DNA of 7,549 nt from assembly GCA_023430315.1 (NCBI GenBank), contig JAEZAW010000223.1, positions 1 to 7,549 of the forward strand. The letters are read 5' to 3'. Numbering within the stretch: position 1 is the stretch's first letter; each line of letters starts with the position of its first letter. Shown here one piece after another: positions 1-6,310 of the stretch. The translations under genes were made by a program, and so were the position numbers. The notes below the pieces were generated by a model that saw only the letters and a list, made by a program, of their open reading frames with translations, was not told where the DNA came from and made no database searches. This DNA comes from Pseudomonadota bacterium (GTDB lineage Bacteria > Pseudomonadota > Alphaproteobacteria > Rhizobiales > Hyphomicrobiaceae).

Positions 1-1009
1 GGCCCTGGAAGGGCAGCCCGAAGCCCTTGATCGTGTAGGCGATGAAGCAGCAGGGCTTGTCCGCCGGCGCGCGCGCGAAGGCATCGAGGATGCTCTCCAT
101 GTCGTGCCCGCCGAGGTTCGTCATCAGGCGCGCGAGCGTTGCGTCATCCCGCTTCTGAATGATCGCAAGCGTGTCCGCGTGTCCGGTGAAGTCCGCTTCG
201 AGCTGGCGGCGCCAGCCTTTGGCACCCTCGAAGACGAGCGCGGAATAGAGCTGGTTAGGGCAGTCCGCGATCCAGTCGCGCAGGCGCTCGCCGCCGGGTT
301 CGGCGAAAGCCGCCTCCTGCAGCTTGCCGTACTTGATGAGGATGACCTCCCAGCCGAGGTTCTCGAACATCCCCGCGACCTTCATGAAGAGCTTGTCGGA
401 GACGACCGAGTCGAGGCTCTGGCGATTGTAGTCGACGACCCACCAGCAGTTCTTGAGACCGTGCTTCCAATACTCGAGCAGAGCCTCGTGAACGTTGCCC
501 TCATCGAATTCGGCGTCGCCCATGAGCGCAACCATGCGGCCCTTCGGCCAGTCCTTGCTCCAGCCCTTGGCGTGTACGTAGTCCTGGATGAGGCTCGCGA
601 AGCCCGTCGCCGCAACGCCGAGGCCGACGGAGCCGGTCGAGAAATCGACGTCCGCTTTGTCCTTGGTGCGCGAGGGATAGGACTGCGCGCCGCCAAAAGC
701 GCGGAAGTTCTGCAGCTTCTCGAGCGTCTGGTTGCCGAGCAGATACTGGATAGCGTGGAAGATCGGGCTCGCGTGCGGCTTGACGGCGACGCGATCCTCT
801 GGCCGCAGCACATGAAAGTAGAGCGCCGTCATCAGCGTCGCGAGCGAGGCCGATGATGCCTGGTGGCCGCCGACCTTGAGGCCATCGCCACGGTCCACCT
901 CGTGGTTGGCGTGGTGGATCAGGTACGTCGAGAGCCAGAGCACCTTGCGCTCCAGCTCGCGGAGCATGGCAAGCGTGGCAGCGCGGTCTTCTGGGTTGAC
1001 GTCCTGCAT
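1..1009 (-). CDS. Homodimeric-type pyruvate/2-oxoacid dehydrogenase E1 (AceE/MdeB/transketolase-like), N-terminal part, runs off left edge
   Basis: 336 codons read without a stop from ATG at 1009 to the window edge. Family role: the thiamine-diphosphate E1 subunit decarboxylates a 2-oxoacid and passes the acyl group to E2 lipoate in the cytoplasm. Seen here: GDGLKVGGHQASS at residues 41-53, KPHASP at 77-82, STGSVGLG at 124-131, and the ThDP/metal motif GDAEFDEGN at 164-172 ending near Asn195 (VVDYNRQSLD), which match AceE-type E1 and transketolase N-domains. Full proteins of this kind are roughly 800-890 residues, so more than half lies outside. The start is supported by GAGG five bases upstream (1015-1018). 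The divergent Lrp-type regulator next door resembles the mdeR/mdeB arrangement of Pseudomonas, where MdeB acts on 2-oxobutyrate. Alphaproteobacteria usually make respiratory PDH from split PdhA/PdhB, so this is probably an accessory enzyme. Family sure; substrate (pyruvate, 2-oxobutyrate, other) open. Confidence 0.9.
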   Translation of the reverse strand, partial: MQDVNPEDRAATLAMLRELERKVLWLSTYLIHHANHEVDRGDGLKVGGHQASSASLATLMTALYFHVLRPEDRVAVKPHASPIFHAIQYLLGNQTLEKLQNFRAFGGAQSYPSRTKDKADVDFSTGSVGLGVAATGFASLIQDYVHAKGWSKDWPKGRMVALMGDAEFDEGNVHEALLEYWKHGLKNCWWVVDYNRQSLDSVVSDKLFMKVAGMFENLGWEVILIKYGKLQEAAFAEPGGERLRDWIADCPNQLYSALVFEGAKGWRRQLEADFTGHADTLAIIQKRDDATLARLMTNLGGHDMESILDAFARAPADKPCCFIAYTIKGFGLPFQG

Positions 1010-1072
1010 GGCGGCCTCGGAAAAGCGGCGTGAGCGATTAACCGAGAATAGCGCCGATGCCGTGGTGAGGGT

Positions 1073-1102
1073 TTGCAAAGTGTGCCACGCGGAGGCTATG
1101 AA
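1073..1102 (+). promoter_or_regulatory. Candidate sigma-70-like promoter of the Lrp/AsnC gene
   Basis: TTGCAA at 1073-1078 (4 of 6 matches to the -35 consensus) and TATGAA at 1097-1102 (4 of 6 to the -10) are separated by 18 bases. Transcription would begin near 1109, inside the dyad at 1104-1118, which would suit autorepression. Inferred from sequence only; both boxes are imperfect. Confidence 0.3.
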
Positions 1103-1151
1103 TTAGCTGGATCAGCCATGGAATAGTTATGAAATGCCGGAATCAGCTAAT
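1102..1151. promoter_or_regulatory. Candidate Lrp/AsnC operator region: local dyad plus 8-bp inverted repeat
   Basis: Two symmetries are seen. A 15-bp imperfect dyad at 1104-1118 has arms GCTG and CAGC (1106-1109, 1113-1116) around GAT, the size and CTG/CAG character of Lrp-family sites. In addition ATTAGCTG at 1102-1109 is an exact inverted copy of CAGCTAAT at 1144-1151, with 42 bp between centres (about four helical turns), the second arm lying inside the first codons of the regulator. Binding by the neighbouring regulator is inferred from the family habit of controlling itself and the divergent gene. Confidence 0.35.
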
Positions 1152-1619
1152 ATTGCGCTCGATCGGATCGACCGCCGCCTCCTCGCGGCGCTCCAGGAAA
1201 ATGGTCGCCTGACGGTCGCGGAGCTGGCCGAGAAAGTCGGTCTCACGGCCAGTCCCTGCTCGCGCCGCCTGCGCATTCTGGAGGACGCCGGCATCATCGG
1301 TCGCTATGCGGCGCTGCTCGACCAGAAGAAGGTCGGTCTGCCGGTCAGCGTGTTCGTCTCGATCAAGCTCGATCGCCAGCAGGAGGACAAGCTCCAGCGC
1401 TTCGAGGACGCCATCCGCCGCTGCCCCGAAGTGCTCGAGTGCTACCTCATGACGGGGCCGCGTGTCTATCTGCTCCGCGTCGTCCCGCGCGATCTCGCCG
1501 ACTACGAGCGCTTCGTGAAGGATACGCTCACGCGCATCGACGGCATCGCCAACATCGAGTCGAGCTTCGCGCTCGGGCAAGTCAAGCATTCGAGCGCGCT
1601 GCCGCTCGACACGCGCTGA
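1134..1619 (+). CDS. Lrp/AsnC-family transcriptional regulator
   Basis: 161 residues, the usual size of the family. The N-terminal winged helix-turn-helix spans about residues 9-65: ALDRIDRRLLAALQENGR, then LTVAELAEKVGLTASPCSRR with the recognition helix about 39-50. The RAM ligand-binding and oligomerisation domain follows at about 70-150 (VSVFVSIKLD, CYLMTGPRVYLLRVV, DYERFV). These proteins form octamer-like assemblies that bind DNA and sense amino acids or related effectors. In the RAM turn the sequence is TGPRVY where many members have TG..DY, so the effector pocket may differ. The ATG at 1134 has only a weak GGAA at 1120-1123; the ATG at 1118 meets a stop at once and the ATG at 1129 is out of frame. 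Divergent from the E1 gene, suggesting MdeR-like control of it and of itself. Family certain; effector and regulon inferred. Confidence 0.93.
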   Translation: MPESANIALDRIDRRLLAALQENGRLTVAELAEKVGLTASPCSRRLRILEDAGIIGRYAALLDQKKVGLPVSVFVSIKLDRQQEDKLQRFEDAIRRCPEVLECYLMTGPRVYLLRVVPRDLADYERFVKDTLTRIDGIANIESSFALGQVKHSSALPLDTR

Positions 1620-1697
1620 TCTCTGCTAGCCGGGCACCTGTGAGGGGCGTTGAAAGCTGGCAGAGCACGCATGTGCATCCAGTTGCGCACCAAGGGC

Positions 1698-1730
1698 GCT
1701 TGCCGCAAGCACCACGAGGAGTGGGGCAAG
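1698..1730. terminator. Weak hairpin between convergent genes, possible bidirectional terminator
   Basis: The gap between the regulator and hmuV holds two competing folds: GCTTG/CAAGC around a CCG loop (1698-1710), and CTTGCC (1699-1704) with GGCAAG (1725-1730) enclosing CCAC/GTGG (1712-1715, 1721-1724). No T-run follows on either strand, so this is not a textbook intrinsic terminator. The only support is structure plus placement between converging genes. The rest of 1620-1736 shows nothing recognisable. Confidence 0.25.
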
Positions 1731-1736
1731 TAGAGC

Positions 1737-2558
1737 TTACGAAGCATCGCCGTTGCGCTGAGCTGCCGCGAGTAAGTGTGGGAGCATGTACGGCACCCCC
1801 GGCGGTGGTGTCCGGTTGACCTCGATCGCGCAGCCATAGGCCTCCGACAGGATTTCATTGTCGAAGATCTCAGCGGGTTTTCCACGCGCGCGAATGCGGC
1901 CGGCGCTGAGGAGCACGATATCGTCTGCCCACGCAGCAGCGAGATTGAGATCGTGAATGACAACGAGGACGGCGCGTCCGATGGCAGCCTGTCGCCGCGC
2001 TTCGTCCAGAACCCGCACCTGATGCGCGAGATCGAGGCTCGATGTCGGCTCATCGAGCATGAGAATGGCCGTTTCGCCGTCCGCGCGATGGGCCGCATCG
2101 AGCTGGCATAGAGCTCGCGCGATATGAACGCGCTGCTTCTCGCCGCCGGAGAGCTCGTTGTAGAGGCGAGCGGCGAATCCTCCGAGACCGACCGTCTCCA
2201 ATGACTGATCCGCAAGCTCATGCGCGCGCGTCTTGATGCCGTCGAAGCCCGGCACCGAGGCGCCGAGGCGCACGACTTCGACGACCGTGAACGGGAATGA
2301 GAGGTTGGTCGATTGCGGCACCATCGCGCGGCGGCGCGCCAGCGCAGCAGCCGAGATCGTGCGCATTTCTTGCCCATCCAGCCGAACGGATCCGGCGCTC
2401 GGCGACAATTCGCCCGCCAGCACTTTCAGAAGCATGGACTTCCCGGCACCGTTAGGCCCGATGATGGCTGTGACGCGGTCACCGGGAGCGACAAGGTCGA
2501 TACCGTCCAGCAGCCGACGGCCGCGCCGCTCGAGGACGAGCTCTCGCGCTTCCAGCAT
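1737..2558 (-). CDS. hmuV: Heme ABC transporter ATP-binding protein HmuV
   Basis: 273-residue ABC ATPase that drives heme import through HmuU at the inner face of the cytoplasmic membrane. All nucleotide-binding motifs are intact: Walker A GPNGAGKS at 34-41, Q-loop Gln82, signature LSGGEKQ at 136-142, Walker B ILMLDE at 165-170 followed by the D-loop SSLD at 173-176, and H-loop His202 in VIHDLN. The segment MVPQSTNLSFPFTVVEVV (79-96) and an insert before Walker B (about 153-163, DAAHRADGE) are typical of HmuV rather than of siderophore ATPases such as FecE or FhuC. The ATG lies 3 nt after the hmuU stop, with GGAG at 2565-2568 inside the end of hmuU, so translation is probably coupled. It is the last gene of the operon. 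Identity is strong through its hmuT and hmuU neighbours. Confidence 0.95.
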   Translation of the reverse strand: MLEARELVLERRGRRLLDGIDLVAPGDRVTAIIGPNGAGKSMLLKVLAGELSPSAGSVRLDGQEMRTISAAALARRRAMVPQSTNLSFPFTVVEVVRLGASVPGFDGIKTRAHELADQSLETVGLGGFAARLYNELSGGEKQRVHIARALCQLDAAHRADGETAILMLDEPTSSLDLAHQVRVLDEARRQAAIGRAVLVVIHDLNLAAAWADDIVLLSAGRIRARGKPAEIFDNEILSEAYGCAIEVNRTPPPGVPYMLPHLLAAAQRNGDAS

Positions 2559-2561
2559 GGC

Positions 2562-3650
2562 CTACTCCAGGCCCCCGACGCCGCGGCGCAGAACGAGGTG
2601 CAGAAATACCGGTGCGCCGATCGCCGCCATGACGATGCCCAACGGCAATTCCGCCGGCTTCACAGCCAAGCGCGCAATCACGTCCGCGAAGAGCAGGAGA
2701 GCACCACCCAGCAGCGCGCTGCACGGCAGGACGATACGATGGTCAGGTCCCGCGATGAGCCGGATGAAGTGCGGCACGACAATGCCGACGAACCCGACGA
2801 GACCTGCAACCGCGACGGCAGCGCCGACACAGGCCGCTGTCACGACGACGATGAGCCACTTCATGCGCTCGACATCGATGCCGAGATGGAAGGCCTCCGC
2901 CTCGCCGAGCAGAAATCCATTGAGCGCTCTGACCACGCGCGGCAGCATGATGGTAATGACCGCCATGAACGGCAGTATGGCGATCACCTTGGGCCAGCTG
3001 GCGCCGGATAGGCTGCCGAGCGACCAGAGTGTGAGATCGCGCAGCTCCCGATCATCGCTCGCGTACGCGATGAGCCCCGTGACTGACCCGGCCATGGCGC
3101 CAATGGCAATGCCCGCCAGCAGCAGTGTGCCAACCATGAGTTGACCGCGCCGCCCCGCAATCAGGACGAGCAGCGTGGTTGTCAGGAAGCCGCCGAGAAA
3201 GGCTGCAAACGGCAGGGCGTAGACGCCGAAGGCCGTCATCCAGGGTGCGGCAAATGTCTTGCCGAAGGCGATGGTGACGACCGCCGCCAGGGTAGCGCCG
3301 GATGACACGCCGATGATGCCGGGATCGGCAAGCGGATTGCGAAACAGGCCCTGCATCATCGCCCCGCTGACGGCGAGGGCGGCGCCGACGAAGGCTCCGA
3401 GTATCGTGCGCGGCAATCGGATGCCCAGAAGCACGAGCTGCTCCGTGACGCCCGCCGCGTCACTCGCGCCGTACACATAGGCGTGGAGTACGCGGCCGAG
3501 CGCGCCCAAGGTGATGCCGGTCGCACCGAACGACAGCGATACCAGAGCGGCTGCGATCAACAACACGACCGAGGCAAAGATCAGCTGATACCCAATGCGC
3601 TCGCGCCGCTGTGGCGTCGTGCGCGTCATTGGGGAGGTCATGTCCTGCAT
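2562..3650 (-). CDS. hmuU: Heme ABC transporter permease HmuU (FecCD family)
   Basis: About 362 residues, FecCD/BtuC-type inner-membrane permease with roughly ten hydrophobic segments; two copies with two HmuV form the heme channel. Family landmarks (numbered from the ATG at 3650): GIRLPRTILGAFVGAALA near 76-93, NPLADPGIIGVSSGA near 105-119, the ATPase-coupling region GLVGFVGIVVPHFIRL near 283-298, and a C-terminal PLGIVMAAIGAPVFLHLVLRR near 336-356. The N terminus is basic and polar (RTTPQRRER), with the first membrane segment near residues 23-42. Start choice: ATG 3650 overlaps the hmuT TGA by one base (TGATG), the usual coupling arrangement; GTG at 3653 (4-nt overlap) or ATG at 3641 are alternatives and change only the extreme N terminus. 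It could in principle import another chelate, but HmuT and HmuV both point to heme. Confidence 0.94.
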   Translation of the reverse strand: MQDMTSPMTRTTPQRRERIGYQLIFASVVLLIAAALVSLSFGATGITLGALGRVLHAYVYGASDAAGVTEQLVLLGIRLPRTILGAFVGAALAVSGAMMQGLFRNPLADPGIIGVSSGATLAAVVTIAFGKTFAAPWMTAFGVYALPFAAFLGGFLTTTLLVLIAGRRGQLMVGTLLLAGIAIGAMAGSVTGLIAYASDDRELRDLTLWSLGSLSGASWPKVIAILPFMAVITIMLPRVVRALNGFLLGEAEAFHLGIDVERMKWLIVVVTAACVGAAVAVAGLVGFVGIVVPHFIRLIAGPDHRIVLPCSALLGGALLLFADVIARLAVKPAELPLGIVMAAIGAPVFLHLVLRRGVGGLE

Positions 3651-4552
3651 CACTGATGAAGGCCGGTTCGCGTAATTGGCAGATCAGGATGGAGCCAGCG
3701 CATGAGGTCCAGTGCGGCCGCAGGCGCGCGCGGACCGAAGCCGATCAGATAGAGGCCATCCATTTCGATGATGCGCTTCTGCAAAACGGCCGGGCTCGCG
3801 CTCAAGCCCCTCATAGCGGCGAGCTGATCGGCGGCGTGGCTGCCGCTGGCCGTTCGCTGCATGGTCACGATGGCATCGGGTTTGATTTCGACGAGAGCTT
3901 CATCCGAGATCGGCTTGTAACCAGAAACCGCCGCTGCGGCATTCTCGGCGCCGGCGAGCTTCAGGATGGCGTCGGCACTCGACTGGCCGCCGCCGACCGT
4001 TACCCGTCCATTTGCCGTACTGAGGACGAAGAGGACGCGCATCGGCTTCTTGATCTGCTTGCGCAGCTCGGCGAGCTTGTCGAAGTCGCGCTCGATGCGT
4101 GCCGCAAGGCTGTTTCCCGCAGTCTCGAGGCCAACGGCCTGCGCAATCTGCCGCGTCTTGCCGGAAATGCTGCTCGCGCTGAAATCGTCGGTTATCTCGA
4201 TGTATTTCACGGGCGTCGACTTGAGAGCGTTGACGACTTCCGGCGGTCCCGCGCGATCGGACGCGATGATCAGGTCGGCGTTGATCGACAGCACGCCCTC
4301 CGTCGAGAGCGCGCGCATGTAGCCGACGTTCTTTTTTTCCTTCAGTGCCTCGGGTGGAAATTGGCTGGTCGTGTCGATCGCAACGATCCGCTTTTCAGCA
4401 CCGACGGCGTAGAGGATCTCCGTGATATCGCCGCCGATGGAGATGATCCGCGACGCCTCCGCAGGCGCCTGCGCCGACGCGACCGTCGCCGAGGTAACAA
4501 ACGCCAGCATGCCGGCCACGCATAGTGCCGCGATTGGTCTGACCTTTAACAA
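3650..4552 (-). CDS. hmuT: Periplasmic heme-binding protein HmuT (TTG start)
   Basis: 300-residue class III solute-binding protein that delivers heme to HmuU/HmuV. The signal peptide is residues 1 to about 29: Lys and Arg at the front, a hydrophobic core (AALCVAGMLAFV) and a cleavage-like VASAQA. The mature part carries SIGGDITEILYAVGA at 38-52, DTTSQFPPEA at 60-69 and VGYMRALSTEG at 76-86. Tyr78 in the last matches the tyrosine that binds heme iron in PhuT and ShuT, with Arg80 two residues on. The start is TTG at 4552: AAGGAG lies six bases upstream, no ATG or GTG precedes it in frame nearby, and the first in-frame ATG (Met15) would remove the basic front of the signal peptide. The gene heads a hmuTUV operon. 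No outer-membrane receptor, TonB/ExbBD or HmuS/heme oxygenase gene is visible in the window. Confidence 0.93.
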   Translation of the reverse strand: MLKVRPIAALCVAGMLAFVTSATVASAQAPAEASRIISIGGDITEILYAVGAEKRIVAIDTTSQFPPEALKEKKNVGYMRALSTEGVLSINADLIIASDRAGPPEVVNALKSTPVKYIEITDDFSASSISGKTRQIAQAVGLETAGNSLAARIERDFDKLAELRKQIKKPMRVLFVLSTANGRVTVGGGQSSADAILKLAGAENAAAAVSGYKPISDEALVEIKPDAIVTMQRTASGSHAADQLAAMRGLSASPAVLQKRIIEMDGLYLIGFGPRAPAAALDLMRWLHPDLPITRTGLHQ

Positions 4553-4558
4553 AGCGCG

Positions 4559-4564
4559 CTCCTT
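4559..4564 (-). promoter_or_regulatory. Ribosome binding site fixing the hmuT TTG start
   Basis: The minus strand reads AAGGAG, a near-perfect Shine-Dalgarno, then six bases and TTG at 4552. This decides for the TTG over the internal ATG at 4510. Confidence 0.75.
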
Positions 4565-4702
4565 CGAGCCGATTTCGATTTTCGGTTCTCGCGTGTCGCG
4601 ACGGCGATCAATCGGCGTCGTCGGATCCGGGATCTACCGCAAGCGATGCGGGGGACACGGCCCTTCGTGCGAGGCGACCACGTTGCTCATAAATGCGGCG
4701 AG

Positions 4703-4777
4703 AATTCAAGAATTAACTGTACCGAAAGAGTATAGATTGAAGCGATCAGGTCACGGTGACACTGGGAATCCACAGTG
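4703..4777. promoter_or_regulatory. Control region upstream of hmuTUV with several dyads
   Basis: The 249-bp gap between the SDR stop and hmuT contains an A+T-richer stretch (about 4700-4745) and three symmetric elements: AATTC-aa-GAATT at 4703-4714, the perfect GTCAC-g-GTGAC at 4750-4760, and CACTG/CAGTG around 8 bases at 4760-4777. Iron-linked operators are expected before heme-uptake genes in alphaproteobacteria (Irr, RirA or Fur/Mur sites), but none of these matches a consensus well enough for me to name the regulator. TATACT at 4734-4729 on the minus strand is the best -10-like hexamer and lacks a good -35. The stretch 4565-4700 shows nothing recognisable. Confidence 0.35.
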
Positions 4778-4801
4778 CTCTTGCCAGCAGATGTGGCGGG
4801 T

Positions 4802-5542
4802 TCAATTGAAGCTCATGCCACCGTTGAGGTGGATGGTCTGGCCGGTGATGTAGGCATTGCTGAGGACCATCAACGTCGCCTGAGCGACCTCCTCCGATTG
4901 GCCAAGCCGCCCGACAGGGATGCGTGCAGCCGCATTCGCGGCAGAGAGAGGCATCATATCGGTCTCGATCAAGGACGGCGCAACGGCGTTGACCGTGACG
5001 CCTTCCTTGGCCAAGCGCGCAGCATAGCCGCGCGTCAGTCCCTCCATGCCCGCCTTAGAAGCATTGTAGTGAAGCCCGATGCTGCCCGCGCCTCGCGCGG
5101 CGCCGGATGAAATGTTGACGATGCGGCCCCACTTCTGCGCCCGCATATGTGGCAGGACAGCTTGCGTGCACAGAAAAGCCGACTTCAGATTGACGGCGAT
5201 GATCTCGTCGAAATCTGCCTCGGTCAGATCATCGATGCCGCGATGCACGCCAATGCCGGCATTGTTGATCAGGATATCGATCGGCCCGAGCGCGCTGCTG
5301 ATTTCGGCAACCATGGCGGCGACAGCAGACGCTTGCGCGACGTCGGCTTGAACGACGGTCGCGCGGCGTCCCAATGCCGTCACATCCGCCGCGACACGCT
5401 TTGCCTCATCGATGCGCGAGCGGCAGTTGATCGCGACGTCACAGCCCGCACCTGCCAGCGCGAGTGCTATGGCACGACCGATGCCCCGTGACGCTCCTGT
5501 CACGAGGCAAACACGGCCGCGCAGATCCTGTGCATCACTCAT
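4802..5542 (-). CDS. SDR-family oxidoreductase, FabG-like (3-oxoacyl-ACP reductase-like)
   Basis: 246-residue classical short-chain dehydrogenase with a complete active site. Numbered from the ATG at 5542: cofactor motif TGASRGIG at 15-22, NNAG at 93-96, Asn118 (VNLKS), Ser146 (NISS), Tyr159 and Lys163 (YNASK), and the closing GxxxxxNGG region (TGQTIHLNGGMSFN). An Asn-Cys-Arg-Ser sequence after the second strand (about 39-42) suggests an NADP(H)-type cofactor pocket as in FabG. It would reduce or oxidise a hydroxyl/keto group; the true substrate cannot be read from sequence, and the absence of fab genes argues against housekeeping fatty-acid synthesis. Start: GGAG sits six bases before ATG 5542, whereas ATG 5554 has no clear ribosome site and adds only MEQV. 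It follows another SDR gene by 36 nt on the same strand, so the two are probably cotranscribed. Confidence 0.92.
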   Translation of the reverse strand: MSDAQDLRGRVCLVTGASRGIGRAIALALAGAGCDVAINCRSRIDEAKRVAADVTALGRRATVVQADVAQASAVAAMVAEISSALGPIDILINNAGIGVHRGIDDLTEADFDEIIAVNLKSAFLCTQAVLPHMRAQKWGRIVNISSGAARGAGSIGLHYNASKAGMEGLTRGYAARLAKEGVTVNAVAPSLIETDMMPLSAANAAARIPVGRLGQSEEVAQATLMVLSNAYITGQTIHLNGGMSFN

Positions 5543-5548
5543 GACCTG

Positions 5549-5552
5549 CTCC
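5549..5552 (-). promoter_or_regulatory. Ribosome binding site favouring the start at 5542 for the FabG-like SDR
   Basis: GGAG on the minus strand is followed by six bases and ATG at 5542. The four bases overlap the alternative upstream ATG (5554), which itself lacks a Shine-Dalgarno. Confidence 0.55.
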
Positions 5553-5578
5553 ATGATCGGTTCGGCCGCGCGCTGCGC

Positions 5579-6283
5579 TCAGGACAGCAGCCAGCCGCCA
5601 TCGACGTCGACTGTCGTGCCGGTGACGAAGTCGTTCTGAATGACGAAGAGGATGCCCTGCGCGACTTCATCGGCAGTGCCGGCGCGCGGGATCAGGTTCT
5701 TGGCGGTCTGCTTGCGATACGCCTCTTCGCGCTCGGCTCCCGTCAGCGACGACATCGGCGTGTCGATCGTTCCGGGCGAAAAAACATTTAGGCGGCGTTG
5801 TGCGACCTCCGGCGCGACGGCCCTGACCAGCGCCTTGACCGCGCCGCCGACAGATGCGAGCGCGACCTGTCCGGGTTTCGACTTGCGCGCCGGCGATCCG
5901 CTGACCAGCACGATCGTGCCGTCCGCGCTCATGTGCGGCGTGCCGAGCTGTAAGACGCTGGCATAGCCCCAGAGCTTGGCGAACGAGGCCTTGTACCCTT
6001 CCATGTCGATCTCGAGGAATGGGCCTCGCGCGCGTGTACCGCCGGTTGCGGCGCTGACCAGGATATCGAACGGTGCGTACGCCTCGAACAGTTTGCTGAG
6101 TGCATCGCGGTCGAGAACATCGCACTGCTTGAGCGTGATGCCCTTGGGTACGTCGCCTGCTCGGCTCGGGTTGCGGCTCACGGCGACGACGGTCGCGCCG
6201 AGTGCTGCGAGCTGCTTTGACGTGGCAAGGCCGATACCCGAGGTGCCGCCGAAAACAAGCGCCTTCTTTCCCTTTACGTTCAT
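5579..6283 (-). CDS. Divergent SDR-family protein lacking the Tyr-x-x-x-Lys motif
   Basis: 234 residues with a short-chain dehydrogenase fold. The cofactor loop FGGTSGIG is at 11-18 and CDVLD at 54-58 follows the usual DV position. The family's NNAG is replaced by VSAATGG (76-82). The strand that should carry the catalytic Ser is present (IVLVSGSPA, 124-132), but the helix that should contain YxxxK reads VALASVGGAVKALVRA (140-155), placing Leu142 and Gly146 about where Tyr and Lys belong. The C-terminal SPGTIDTP (169-176) and TGTTVDVDGGW (221-231) are normal for the fold. It may bind NAD(P) without standard catalysis, or use another mechanism. The ATG at 6283 places the glycine motif at the usual depth and has GAGAGGAAA (6300-6292) upstream; the in-frame extension to 6478 has no SDR character and would run through the divergent promoter region. 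Probably cotranscribed with the FabG-like gene 36 nt downstream. Confidence 0.88.
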   Translation of the reverse strand: MNVKGKKALVFGGTSGIGLATSKQLAALGATVVAVSRNPSRAGDVPKGITLKQCDVLDRDALSKLFEAYAPFDILVSAATGGTRARGPFLEIDMEGYKASFAKLWGYASVLQLGTPHMSADGTIVLVSGSPARKSKPGQVALASVGGAVKALVRAVAPEVAQRRLNVFSPGTIDTPMSSLTGAEREEAYRKQTAKNLIPRAGTADEVAQGILFVIQNDFVTGTTVDVDGGWLLS

Positions 6284-6310
6284 ATCCGTGATTTCCTCTC
6301 TCTGCGCCGA

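Noticed and set aside
104..856. 250-residue plus-strand open frame opposite the E1 gene
   Set aside because: It lies wholly antisense to a strongly conserved E1 coding sequence, has no recognisable family motif, and is expected in G+C-rich DNA.
1502..2377. 291-residue minus-strand open frame overlapping hmuV in another frame
   Set aside because: It is Ser/Arg/Cys-rich shadow sequence; the overlapping hmuV frame has every ABC motif intact.
2233..3144. Two long plus-strand open frames opposite hmuV and hmuU
   Set aside because: Low-complexity Arg/Pro/Ser/Thr composition and fully antisense to genuine transporter genes.
4320..4345. T-run near 4329-4338 as a terminator on the plus strand
   Set aside because: It encodes Lys-Glu-Lys-Lys of HmuT on the minus strand, and no stem precedes it.
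3611..4525. 304-residue plus-strand open frame opposite hmuT
   Set aside because: Antisense shadow of hmuT; Arg/Asp-rich, with no domain and no ribosome site.
4760..4777. CACTG/CAGTG hairpin as terminator of the SDR transcript
   Set aside because: Five-base-pair stem with an 8-base loop and no T-run; kept only as part of the hmuT upstream dyads.
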